DNA from: Paratrimastix pyriformis
Taxonomy: Eukaryota > Preaxostyla > Paratrimastigidae
Assembly (NCBI GenBank): GCA_027972325.1
Contig: JAPMOS010000002.1
Span: forward strand, 1,152,001 to 1,216,000
Direction of reading: 5' to 3'
Length of the DNA stretch: 64,000 nucleotides
Shown piece after piece: positions 29,018 through 40,106 of this stretch (its first letter is position 1; the number at the start of each line of letters is the position of its first letter). The position numbers and the translations under genes were made by a program. The notes beneath the pieces were generated by a model. It ran no database searches, was not told where the DNA came from, and worked only from the letters and a program-made list of their open reading frames with translations.

Positions 29018-30046
29018 ATGAATTCTATGATCCGCCTGCTGCTACTGGGGCTCGTCTGTCTGTGTGAGGCTCGCTACTTAAATATCCACATCAAATGCTC
29101 CTCGTTTGTGGAGTATGGCGTGACCCGCATCAATACCCAAATCACCGGTCTGGGAAAGTCAATGATTAATATTGGGCGACATATTTCGCAGCTGCTGACC
29201 CCAACAACGACATCGACCTTACTTACAAGGAACAGCCGCATATTACTCTTTATCTGACCCAGTTTCAGGACGAGCACATTGACGATATTAAATTGGTCCG
29301 TTTTGGTTTATTTACGGCTGTTTCCCACAAGCGGAAATTCTAGGCCGCGCAGAATCTTGCACCGTCATTTCAAAGTTGTCAGGTCATCCTTCAAAATGCT
29401 ACTGCCCAAGGTTCGTTCCTGGGCAGCCTGCCGATCTCACATCCACTTTCTTGTCAGGCGCCTATGGGATGTGGAACGCTTTGGTGGATGAGTGTCTTCA
29501 ACAGATGGCCAATGCCACTGTTGATGCTCTTTATCAGTCTGTTCCTTCGAACGTTCCGAAGAATGTGGTGGGAGGTGGGAGGTGGGGGTGAGAGGAGGTG
29601 TGGGGAGAAGGATTGTGTGGCGGCAAGTAACACCGTACGTTCGTGCGCATGTTCTTTGGTGTCAGATTTTGAATTTGGTGATGCATCACCCCCCCCCCCC
29701 AGATACATTACCCCCAATCAGCCAGTTCCCAGCTGGGTCTACGACCTTCCCGAACCAATGCGTTCCAAAAAGATTGAGATGGTCACCAAGTACGGGTCTC
29801 CCAACGTCTATGACCAATTCCAGCCCCAGTCCGTGATGCTTCAACCGTTCTTCTTGTTAACTCTGTTTGTCAAGTGTCACTCTAGCATACGACGACCGCA
29901 CTCCAGCTCGCCTCGCAGAGGTATTCCCCTCTCTTCCTCTCTCGGCAACAGGGATGCGCCCGCCAGCATTCGCCATTGGCTCAGTCGGTCCCCATGGGAC
30001 CGTTGTTCGCGGATCCGATCTCATCAGTATCCCCCTCCCTCAGTAA
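29018..30046 (+). CDS. Secreted 2H phosphoesterase (LigT / 2'-5' RNA ligase-like)
   Basis: 2H-superfamily phosphoesterase, members of which open 2',3'-cyclic phosphates or 2'-5' bonds in RNA or nucleotides. The N-terminus MNSMIRLLLLGLVCLCEA is a signal peptide, unusual for the family. The first catalytic motif is HITLYL (in YKEQPHITLYLTQF). The second, HVTLAYDD, is completed across an intron (CCCCA joined to TGTCACTC). Early exons 29018-29147, 29192-29295 and 29344-29410 are resolved, with introns starting gtctgg, gtccgt and gttcgt. The middle contains AYGMWNALVDECLQQM and PSWVYDLPEPMRSKK. The C-terminus includes GPHGTVVRGSDLI. One internal splice (about 29,580-29,702) is uncertain. A transposon lies 31 bp upstream. 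Confidence 0.8.
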
Positions 30047-30368
30047 TTGCGCATGTTTCAGCCGAATTCCCTCTTTGTTTTGGGACCTGCAGTTCCAACC
30101 AACACGTTTTGTATGCTCGTTGTTGCCATATTTGAAAGGGGGAAATGTGGCCCCTTTCTTTCCCCATCGTCCGCGTTTTCTGCGCCAAGTTTCTTTCCGG
30201 ATTGTTTCTCAACCCCGGGACTTCTCGCTTCACGCGGAGCAAGGTCGTGTTTCATCCCTGCTATTTTGCTGATGGCTCTTTGGTTCACCAAACCACTTGT
30301 TTCCTTTGTGTTTCGTGTTTTCATTGATTTATCATGATGGGTTTCGTATGGCAGTTACCTGCAAGAAA
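30047..30368. other. Intergenic spacer upstream of BuGZ
   Basis: A 322-bp T-rich, moderate-GC spacer between two genes in the same orientation. It likely holds the BuGZ promoter and leader. No other feature seen. Confidence 0.55.
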
Positions 30369-31379
30369 ATGGGGCGGAAGAAGAAGAAGCCGATGAAGCC
30401 GTTCTGCTGGTACTGCGAGCGCACGTTTGACGATGAGAAAGTATTGATTCAGCACCAAAAGGCGAAGCATTTGAAGTGTCTGACCTGTCACAAGAAGCTT
30501 GGCACAGCGTCTGGTCTTGTGATTCATGCCCAACAAGTTCACAAAGAAACGATCACAAAGTCTGACCGCGCTTCTTCGCTTTTTTCATCTGATCATCATC
30601 TCGTGTTTTTGTCTTGTTTGTTTAAGGATCCCTGGAGCGATTCCTGGCAGAGAATCCCCTGAGTTGGATATTTATGGGATGGAGGGCGTTCCAGAGGAAG
30701 ATATTGCCCGCCATCGGGGTCTGCTGCTCGAGTTGCCCCTTTCGCCTCTTATCCCCCGCTAGAGGCTGAGGCCAACGGCAAGAAGAAGCCCCGCACAGAG
30801 GACGGTGGCGAATCTGGCGATGACTCAGACCGGGACGCACCGGCTGGCCCAGCCACCGCACCACCACAGAACGTCCCACCCCCCATGGGAGGGATGCCCC
30901 CCATGTCCATGCCTCCCGGGGCCCCCGGATACCGGCCTCCGTCTGTCGCTTTTTTTCTCCTCGCCCACTGAAACTGAGCGCGGCAATTCCTTGCTAGGAT
31001 GCCCCCATACTACGGCATGCCGGGTCAGCCGCCGGCTCCGTGGGGCGCCCCGGGCGGGATGGGCTACCCGGGGATGCCCCCCATGCCCCCCGGCGGCCGC
31101 CCGGGGATGGGGCTTCCACAGGGCGCAATGCCTCCAGGGCCCCCCGGCGTGCCCCAGGCCCCGGGCGGCGCTCCGAGCAGTGCCGGCCCTGCGGGGGCAG
31201 CAGGCACGGGCCAGATCATACTGGTCTTCAACGACGAGGCCGCCCAGATGGAGGAGAAGCGCGCCGAGATGCCCCGGTACCGGTTCGACGAGGAGCGCCT
31301 CCGCATGGAGGCCCGCCAGCTCGAGGGGTCCATCGAGTCCCGTCTGCTGGCCCTCCAGAGGGCTCAGGCATCCGCATGA
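30369..31379 (+). CDS. BuGZ / ZNF207-like zinc-finger protein
   Basis: BuGZ family: binds and stabilises Bub3 and microtubules in mitosis and interacts with spliceosomal factors. The N-terminus [20 protein letters not shown] and two C2H2 fingers ([22 protein letters not shown]) are near-diagnostic. Then [22 protein letters not shown] matches the conserved family segment. An acidic/Lys-rich linker and a Gly/Pro/Met-rich low-complexity region follow. Near the C-terminus [17 protein letters not shown] is a GLEBS-like Bub3-binding motif. Introns start gtctga and similar. ATG 30369 is chosen because family proteins begin MGRKKKK; an in-frame ATG lies 18 bp upstream. Converges with the fusion gene at 31600. 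Confidence 0.93.
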
Positions 31380-31599
31380 GCCCCGGCGGTGGCGGTGAGC
31401 GCGGGGCGTCCTTCCATCTGCTCCTCGCCTGTCGCCCCCTTGTTGATAACCGGAACCCCCCTGTACCCTTCGAGTCGTTGTGTGGGCCTCCCTCCCTCTC
31501 TTCCCCCGACTCCGAAAACGAGTGGGGTCGATCTCCACGGACAGCTCCCCCTCTGCCTGTTCCCGGATCCTGGATGGGCGCCCGGGCCCGCCGGTCGCC

Positions 31600-31614
31600 T
31601 CACTCGGGTTGGGT

Positions 31615-31648
<34 letters not shown>

Positions 31649-34600
31649 TCCTGGGCCACCTCGACCATATCGGCCACCAGGCTGCGCAGCCCCTCCGCCC
31701 GGCGGACCCAGGCCTCCTGCCGGCGCGCCTCGTGGCCGGCGTCTCCATCTCCCAATGGCCCTGGGGCCGGGGCGGCCCGGGTGAGGTGCGCGCAGGCCCG
31801 GGCTAGAGTCACCAGGGGTTGGGTGGAGGCCGTGGTCGAGACGACCAGGCCCACCCCCGGCCCGGCCGCCCGGCCCGGATCCCGCCCCCCCAAGACAGGC
31901 AGTGGCTGGTACGAAATCTGCACCGACATCCCACAGTGGAAGCCCCGAGTGCCGAGTGATGGGACGGCAGCAGGGCAGGGCGGGACATCCCACAGTGGAA
32001 GCCCCGAGTGATGGGACGGCAGCAGGGCAGGGCGGGACGGCAGCAGGGCAGGGCGGGACGGCAGCAGGGCAGGGCGGGACGGCAGCAGGGCAGGGCGGGA
32101 CGGCAGCAGACAGACGGAGCACTTGAAGCCGGTGCTGAGCCAGGAGACGAACTGGATGTCGCGGCGGCACTTGAGCGCCCCGCAGGCCGCCATGACGTCC
32201 TTGGGGACGACGTCTGCAAAGCCCAACCCGTTCGGTGGGATGGTGGCCATAGGGGCGGGGTGGTGACACAGAATGGGATGATGATGCTGGCCATGGGCGG
32301 GGGGTGACGATGGCATTGGCTGGGCGGCGGACCGCCGAAGAAGTCCGCCTGGAGGGCCAGGAAGCGGGCCCCGGGGCCGGTCGGGTCGATGGCCGCGCTG
32401 AAGCTGCGCCCCTCGAAGGCCGCCATCACCCGCTCGACCACCGTCCGCCCGGCCGCCGGGGCCCCGGCCGCCGCCGGGGAGGGCAGGTAGGGCTGGTAGA
32501 CAGGCAGCGAGGTGACCAGGGTGCAAAGGCTCGGGTAGGGCACCAGACTCTGGTAGCGCCACTGGACGGGCTCCTCGCCGAGGCTGTTGGCCCCGTAGAG
32601 GAGCACTGCCCCACCCAGCCATATCCACCCACCCACCCACCCACCCACCCACCCACCCACCCACAGACACCCACAGACACCCACAGACACCCACAGACAC
32701 CCACAGACACCCACCCACCCACCCACAGACACCCACAGACACCCACAGACACCCACAGACACCCACAGACACCCACAGACACCCACAGACACCCACAGAC
32801 ACCCACAGACACCCACAGACACCCACAGACACCCACCCACCCACCCACAGACACCCACAGACACCCACAGACACCCACAGACACCCACAGACACCCACAG
32901 ACACCCACAGACACCCACAGACACACACAGACACCCACAGACACCCACCCACCCACCCACAGACACCCACAGACACCCACAGACACCCACAGACACACAC
33001 AGACACACACAGACACCCACAGACACACACAGACACCCACAGACACCCACAGACACCCAGGCCCGCAGCCGCCTGAGATCCCATTGCTGGCTGCCGGAGG
33101 GGCGTCCCTCATCAGGCCGCAGGTGGCGGACTCGCGAGACGAGGGCGGCGGTGGCGGGGCGGGTGGCGGACTTATGTGGGCTGCCGCGAGGCCGTTGACG
33201 TGGGCCATCGAGGGGAGCCCGGGCCCGGCCAGGTGGCGGGCGGCGGCGGGGTAGAGGGCCCGGTTGTCGAGCATGTGCACCAGCGGCTCCACCTCGCCCG
33301 CCTGGGCGGCCAGCTGGCCCGCCAGGCTCAGCGCGTTCAGGGCGGCAGTGCCCCAGGGGGCCGCCCGGCCGCCCGAGGGCCCGTCGAGGTCCAGGAGCGG
33401 GTGCAGGGCGGGCAGGATGGGGTGCACCAGGTGGCGGGCGGCCGGCCGGGGGTACGCCTCGCCCAGGGCCTCCAGCAGGGCGCAGGTCAGGCTGCTCCCG
33501 ATGGTGCCCCCCGCCCCCGCCAGCAGGCTCACCCCGCCCAGCGGGCCCGGCATCCCCTCCGCCAGCCGGCGGATCTTGGGTCGCGGCGAGGCGAGCCGAG
33601 CCGAGCCGAGGAGGCGAGGCGAAGAGGGAGCGAGCCAACGGGCAGGGACGATCGGTGCCGGCCGGGGCGAACGGTTATGGGAGAGGAATGGGTGAGGAAT
33701 GGGTGAGGAATGGGTGAGGAAGGTTGGGCACTGGGGGCTGGGCTGGGGGGCTGACAGGGCACGCGGCCGCCGAGCGGACCTGCTCCTCGGCCTCCCGGAC
33801 GGCCCCGACCAGGACGGGTGAGCTCTCCCCCTCCAGGGCGGGGCATGGGGGCGTCCCCCAGGGAGCCGCAGCCTCGGGGGGCGGGTCGCCCTCGGCGGAC
33901 GGGTGGCCCTGCCCGGCGGCGGCGAGCAGGGCCTCCAGCAGCCCCCCGGCACCCGGCCCGTCGGGGCGCGGGGAGTGGGGGCCGGGCCAGGGCCAGGGCC
34001 GGGCCGGCAGAGAGCCCCGGAAGGCGGCCCGGGAGAGGAGGACGGCCGGGGGGCAGGCCGCATCGAGGGCCGGGCACCGGTCGGCCAGCGGGTCGGACCA
34101 CAGGGCCTCGCAGCTCGCCCAGTCCTCTGCGCCGCCCCGAGGAGCAGGAAGCGACGACCGAGGTGCGGTGGTGAATGCCCGTGACGATGCTGGGCGGTGG
34201 TGGGGCGTCCCCGAAGCCGGGGAGCGAGGAGCCAGAGGCGGTGCGGACCCTGGGCGCCGACCCAGAGGGCCTGCGGGCGCCACAGCCCCCTCGGGGTGGG
34301 CCTGAACAGGGAGGCCATCGAGGGCTCCTCCAGCAGGCGGGTGTCGGCCCAGCGGCGGCCCAGCAGGTCCCACAGGGGGCCTGCGCACCGCATGCCCGCC
34401 CCGCCCAGGTGTAGGAAGACCCGGGTCCCCTCGTGCGACCGGGCCGGCGCCGCCTCATCGGCCGATACGCTGCTGCTGCTGCTGTCGGCGGGGGCTGCAG
34501 GGGCGGTGGTGGCGGCTTCTGGGGCCGGGGGGACGAGGGCGACCACCGAGGGCGGAGGGGGCGCGGGGGGCCGAAACAGGGCCTGCCGCATGGCCTCGAC

Positions 34601-36390
34601 GGCCTCCCGCCGGAAGGCCGAGCAGACGCAGCTGCGGCCGCCACGCCCCGCCGCCAGCCCCACCCCATCGCACCGCCAGCCCCTCACGGGGATCAGCACA
34701 GCCGCAGGGCAGCCTCCGGACGCAGGGGCAACCGTCGTCATCACCACCGGCAGCCGCACCGCACCAGCAGCAACCACACCAATGGGACCGGCGGCGCAGG
34801 GGCGGACCTGATGGCGTGCATGGCCTCGAGCGGGAGGTGCCCCCAGACGATGCGCCGGATCTCGGGGGGCATGGTGGCCAGGCTGTGGGGCTGACCCCAG
34901 GCCGGCTCCGAGGGCCGCCGGGCCGCCGGGTCCGTGGCGGCCGCCAGGTGGCCCGGGGGGAGCTCCAGGGCCCCGCATGACTCCTGCCCGCGACAGCCCC
35001 GCCCGCCCAGGGCCGGGGATGAGCGACGACAGGGTAATGGGAATGCGGCAAGGGCCCAGGATGAGGGGATTGGATTGCGGGGGCGCCCGTGGGAGCATGC
35101 CATTTGCGGGGTGGCGGAGCCGCGGCGGACCGGTGCGGGGGGCGGCGCGCCCAGGCGCGACTGTGACTGGGCCCCGCCTGCCCCGAGGAGCAGCGCCACT
35201 GGGGCGGGGAGCCGCGGCACGGCCAAGCTGCCCGCTGCCGGTCGTGCGGCGGTCGGGTCCTCTGCAGGGGCGCCTCGAGGCCCTGCCGGTGCTGCCGCGG
35301 GGCTCATCATCAGGGCCCGGGGGGCCGGCCGCATGCTCGGGGCCCCAGCAGCGGCGTGCCTGAGGTACTCGGTCACGGTGGGGTAGAAGGGGACCTGCCC
35401 CCAGCCCGTCGCACCGCCACCGCCCAAAAAGACGGTTCGCGCCCTGGGCAGAAGACGACCAGCCGGGGCAGCGGCAAAGGGGGTGGGACATCGACCTGGC
35501 TGGGGCAGAGCCTGGGCACCATCCACACCACGAAGCTGACCCGCTCCTGGCCGGGGCCGGTGGTCTCGACGTGGTGCATCAGGTCGCCCACGTGGAGCGT
35601 GGCCCAGCCGGTGGGGGGGTTCAGGTACCACTGGTTGAGCACCCGCTGGCCGGCCAGGGGGTGCTCGCTCCGCAGGGTGCAGCAGGGCGGCTGCTCGGGG
35701 GGCGCGCCGACCGGCCCCTGGGCGGGGTCGCCCAACACGAAGTGCATCATGCCCGGGGCGGCCTCGGCGGGCAGGGGCAGCCGGGCCGGGGCCAGCTGGG
35801 CGGGCTGAAGCACCACAGTCAGGGTCAGAAAGCTGTCATCCGTGTGCAGGTCTTCGACGGGCATTTTGGGCGGGTCGCCCCGGGGCTGGGGGGACAGCCC
35901 CACCAGATAATCGTCGGGGCGCAGGGCCATCTCGTGTCGAGGGAACAGTTGGGGAAAAAGTTGACGAGAAAGAGGAGATATATACTCCCGAATGAGGGTC
36001 GGGAAGAGGGAGCCAGGCGCCGGTGTCATCTCGCCTCCGCCGAAAAGATGATGGAGCATGCTGCCATGATGATACTTTCCTGTGTGGTCAGTAGTTGTCC
36101 AAGCGCGGAACGCGACGATCTCTTCGAGCAGTTGTTTACAGAAGGGCTCCGCAAAGAGCGGGAAAGCGGCGAAAAGTCCCCGATGAGTACAATCATCGTG
36201 AAGGCATCCCGAACATGGGCACGGCGTATGAACCCGGAAGTTCGGATGGATCCAGCCGTGAGAAAACGGTCCTCTGAGCTCTGGGTGGCGGAGGGTATAT
36301 CCCGCTTCTGTGGGTTGGTCCAGCCTGCTGCGTCTCTCTTGCCAGGGTGTCCTCCCCCCCCCCCCCCCCCCCCCCCCCCCCCGCGCGCAC
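31600..36390 (-). CDS. 2OG-Fe(II) oxygenase / F-box / divergent alpha-tubulin-like fusion
   Basis: Three domains in order. (1) 2-oxoglutarate/Fe(II) dioxygenase: FPLFAEPFCKQLLEEIVAF, metal motif DLHTDDSFLTLTVVLQ (HxD), distal GDLMHHVETTGPGQERVSF. (2) F-box: LATMPPEIRRIVWGHLPLEA joined by an intron to SCVCSAFRREAVEAM. (3) Divergent alpha-tubulin: RVFLHLGGAGMRCAGPLWDL (tubulin start), QIRRLAEGMPGPLGGVSLLA, the T4-loop equivalent GAGGTIGSS for GGGTGSG, MLDNRALYPAAARHL, SLVPYP, ADVVPKDV, FVSWLSTGFKCSISYQP. The F-box second half and the tubulin start share one exon. The oxygenase-to-F-box join needs one 64-nt intron (GTCGTC...GGGCAG), otherwise the oxygenase frame stops at 35373. The tubulin lacks the catalytic Glu. 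The tail is Asp-Pro repeats. The 5' end is approximate. Confidence 0.75.
32018..32105. repeat. 21-bp CGGCAGCAGGGCAGGGCGGGA array
   Basis: About four copies in an intron between tubulin-like exons, preceded by a duplicated ~50-bp block (31,930-32,010). Confidence 0.9.
32618..33060. repeat. (CCCACAGACA)n / (CCCA)n compound array
   Basis: About 440 bp of a 10-bp unit interspersed with ACCC tetramers in an intron of the tubulin-like part. It is responsible for very long GVCGCLWVS and PTDTHRHPQ pseudo-frames. Confidence 0.97.
36353..36382. repeat. Poly-C tract (30 nt)
   Basis: Near the 5' limit of the oxygenase fusion gene, poly-G on its coding strand. Confidence 0.85.
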
Positions 36391-36431
36391 ACACAGTTGG
36401 GTCTGCAGGAGGCCCGAGCAGCCCCGCCGGG

Positions 36432-39400
36432 CTAGCAGATGCAGCAGCAGCAGCAGCAGCCCCTCTTGGGCGGCTGGGGGGCCGGGTCGGTCTGGGTGGC
36501 CGCCTCAGCACAGGGCCAGGGCAGCCGCGGGACGGGGGTCGCGGCCGCAGCGACGGGGGCCGTCTGGGGTGGGGGACCGGCCGCTTTGAGGGCCCGCAGC
36601 TCGGCCCCCTGCGCCCGCAACTCGACTCCTTGCGCCCGCAGCTCGCCCGCCTGCGGGTGGCGCGGGTGGGGGATATGGAAGGTGGTGGAAGGTGGAAGGT
36701 GGAAGGTGGAAGGTGGAAGGTTGGAAGGGTGGAAGGTTGGAAGGTGGAAGGCGGAAGGCGGGTGAAGGCGATGGCGCGAGCCGCTCATGACGACGGCGGC
36801 AGTGGGACGGACTATGGCGGTCAAAAGGTCGGCGCTCTGGCGTGCGGCGGCCTCGCTCTTGGCCATGTGCCCGGCCAGCAGCTCCCGCACATCCTGGGCC
36901 GAGCCGCCAGTGGTCAGGTGGTGGTGGTGGTGGTGGTGGTGGTCAGATTCTCAGCCAACAGGCGAGGGGCGAGTGGGAGGAGTCAGTGCGGGTCCTGGCG
37001 GACCTGGGCGCTCAGCTGCTCAGCCAGCCGCTCGGCGACAGCCCTGGCCAGCCCGCCCGGCGAGAGGGGCGGCGGGGGCGTCGGCACGCGGTCCTGGGGG
37101 TGGGCGCATCGAATGTGTGGGCGGCTGTTGGCGGGGGGCGGGGCGCAGACCGCGAGCGGCGGCTCGGCCTTCGGAGGCGAGGGGAGGGGCGCTGGGGCGG
37201 CCCCGGTGGATGGCAGCTCAAGCTCCACAAGGGGCACGTCCTCCTCATCATCTGGCTCCCCGTCCTGGTGCTGCCCCGGCGGCCGGTGTTGCTGCTGCCG
37301 GTCGATGGACGGGGCTGCGCTTTGGCTCTGGGCATGGGCGGGGAGCATGGGACGCGGGGCGGGGTCGCCGCGTGCGGCCATGCGGACCCGGTCGCTGAGG
37401 GCCAGGGAGGAGGCCTCGCTCCGCTGGCTGGCGGCCTCCTCGGCCTGGCCGGGCACCCGCGGCGACCCCAACCGGTCCAAGGGCAGCGCCGGCAGCGAGG
37501 GCCTCTGGCCCGGGGAGAGCGGCGGCGAGGTCGCCGCTGGGGCGGGCCGGGCCGAGACGGGCGGGGGCGGGGAGCCCAGGTAGCTGCTGGGGGCCGCGCT
37601 CAGGTCGAGGTCGGCCGGGGCGGCCCCCTGACCCTCGCGGCCCGTGCCCTCGTCGCGGTCGGGGCCCGGCGGCTGGGCGATGTCACCGCTCGGTGTGGGT
37701 CGGCCCCCGGGGGCGCTTGGGGGCTCGGGGGCGGCGGTACCGGGGGCGGGGGCGAGGGGGTCGCGGGGGCGCCCGGCGGGATGGTCGCTCACCACCGAGG
37801 CCGCGTCCTCGTCGTCCGACATGGGCGCCAACGGATCCGCCGGCTGTGGCTGTGGCTGCGGCTGCGGCTGCGGCTCGGGCAGGCAGGGAGCCTCGGGCTC
37901 GGGGGGCGGGGAGGGCGGGCTGGCCGCCAGGGCACGCCGGGTGTCCATCAGGGCCTGCAGCGGCCCCGAGCGGAGGGCGGGGGCAGGCGGGGTGGCGGTG
38001 CTGTTGCCGGGGGGGAGCGGAGTGGCGCCCAGCGCGCCCGACGATGCCGAGAGCAGGCCGGCCGGGGGCAGCGGCTCTGGGGTGGCGAGGGGCGAGGCAA
38101 CGGGCCAGCCGCCCGGCGGGGGGTGCGGCGTGCCCAGCAGCTGCTGGGTCAGGGCCGCCCAGGTGGTGCCCGCTGGCGGCCCGGGTAGCCAGGGGGCCAC
38201 GGGGCGGCCGGGGCGGGGCGGGGCGGGGGAGGGCACCTCCGGCGGCCGACTGGATGATGGCCGCGGCCAGGCTCGAGGGGGGGGCCGCACCCGCCCGGGG
38301 CGCCCGCCCGTACCCGGAGCGCCGGGGCGCCAGGACCGCGGCCCCGCTGCCAGCCGGGGAGGGCTGCTGGGGGAGGTAGGGGGCCGCCTCGCTGCGGGGC
38401 GTCGGCTCGGCGAGGGCGCCGCCGTTATCCGGGCCGCCCGAGGAGCTGGCGGCGTACTTAAAGAGGAGCGCGGCCCCCTTGAGGGACGGCCGGGCGAGGC
38501 CGGGCGGGGGCAAGGCGAAGCCCCCGTGAGGCGTGATGAAGAGGGCGGCCGGGGCCGGGGCCGGGGCCGGGGCAGTGATGGGGGCCGGGTGTGCCGCCGA
38601 CTGGGGGACGGCGGGCCCTGGGGGGCCGAGGTCCATCGAAACCGTCACGGCGGGCGGCTCCCCCGCCGGCCCTCGAGGGGCCCGCGGCTGGTGGGAATAC
38701 CCCAGGGGCCGCTCCGCCTGGGGGCTGGGCAGCCGCTTGGCAGGGGTGGCGGTGACGGTGGTGGCGGTGATGGCGGAGGCGTGGGGATGCACCTGCAGCT
38801 GCGGGTGGGCGGGTCCGCCCAAGGGGCGGGGGCTGGGCTGGGCGCTCCGTGTGCGACCGGTGCGGCTGCTGCTCTCGGAGCGAGCCGACTTGCCCGAGCG
38901 CGCGCTGGGCGGGGGCTCTTCGTCCTCCTGGGCCAAACCGCCCAGGCCCAAAGCAGGCGCGCCCCGGGACGGTTGGGGCGGCGCCGGCATGGCCGCTGGG
39001 ACCGGCGGGATGACGGGGGCTGGGACCGGCGGGGGTGGCGGTTCCTTGGCGGGGAGCGTGGAATCTGGGGGGAGAGATGGAGGGAGAGCGGGAAAAGGGG
39101 AGGCCGCAGCGACGGCGTGCGGGAGTTGGGGTTGGGGAATGGGAGCCGGGTTTGCTGCAGCTGGTGGTGGTGGTGGTGGTGGTGGTGGTGATGATGGTGG
39201 TGGTGGTGGGAGGGCTGTGGTCTGCCGGGGCGATCTGCTCGAGGCGGCGGACGCGAGCAGCCGAGTCAGAGAGGGGGAGGCAATCAGCGAGCTGGAGCTG
39301 GCGGGGAGCTGAGCGGGTGCGCCAGAGGGGGGGGATGGGGAAGGGGCGGGCGAGGGTGAGCGAGACTGGCCCGGGAGGGCGGGGGCAGGCGTCCCCACCG

Positions 39401-39995
39401 GGGTCGGGCGGTCGGGGTGTTCCGTTTGCACCTCATCCTCCCCGAATGAGCCCGCGTCCTCTTCCCACTGGCCGCTCTGGCTCTGGTCCGACTCGCTGGG
39501 CAGGGGCGGCGGGGCGGCGGGCGGCCGGAAGAGCGGGCCCGCCTGTTGGACGACCGGGGGCGGGGCGCCGGCCGCGCTTTGTTGCTGCCCACGGGGCGGG
39601 ATCGCAGTGGAATGCTCGCGGGGCTCAGGCATGGGCGGGGGCGTCGACTGGGGGGCCGGCGCGTCCCCGGACGTGGCAGGCCGCGGTGGCGCGGGAGCCT
39701 CGAAGGAAATCGAAAAATCATCCGGTTCAAGAGCTACGGTTGCGGGCTTGCTGGCTGGCTTCGTCTGTGGCGCAGCTGTTTTTGCTTGAGGAGATTGTTG
39801 TGATGCGGCCCCTCGTGGAGAAGGAGGCAGAGAAAACGATATCGAAATATCATCGAAATCAGGCTCCGGCGGCCGCGTCGCTGGGGCTACAGTTCCTCGT
39901 TCCATTTTTTGTGTTGACCCCTTTCCTCCGCCCTTCGGGGCATCCGGTAAGAGGTCATCGAAAGAGATATCAATGTCATTTTGAATACGTGACAT
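36432..39995 (-). CDS. Large Pro/Ser/Ala-rich protein with coiled-coil C-terminus
   Basis: Not recognised as a known family. A very long nearly uninterrupted frame starts at ATG 39995 (MSRIQNDIDISFDDLLPDAP). Three short acidic-aromatic repeats near the start (DIDISFDDL, FDDISISFSL, DDFSISFEA) look like docking motifs. Then about 800 residues of Pro/Ser/Ala-rich disorder. The C-terminal part has helical, coiled-coil-like segments GGLARAVAERLAEQLSAQV, VRELLAGHMAKSEAAARQ, and ELRAQGVELRAQGAELRAL. The very end is a Cys cluster, KRGCCCCCCIC, suggesting palmitoylation or other membrane attachment. The Cys run comes from a GCA/TGC triplet repeat at 36434-36455. Two introns near the 3' end hold GGT and AAGGTGG arrays. 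Confidence 0.6.
36919..36942. repeat. (GGT)n array
   Basis: Eight triplets in an intron of the large Pro-rich gene. A second GGT array (39,163-39,212) encodes the Pro run of its main exon, and a degenerate AAGGTGG array lies at 36,675-36,750. Confidence 0.85.
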
Positions 39996-40106
39996 TAGCA
40001 CCCTCCGCCCCGGCGCTTGGCACCGGTTCGGCATGTTGAATTCATGGACCACAGCAGCGAGTAGCTTGCGGAGGTGTGGCACGAGGTTCGCCGCACCAAA
40101 ACACCA

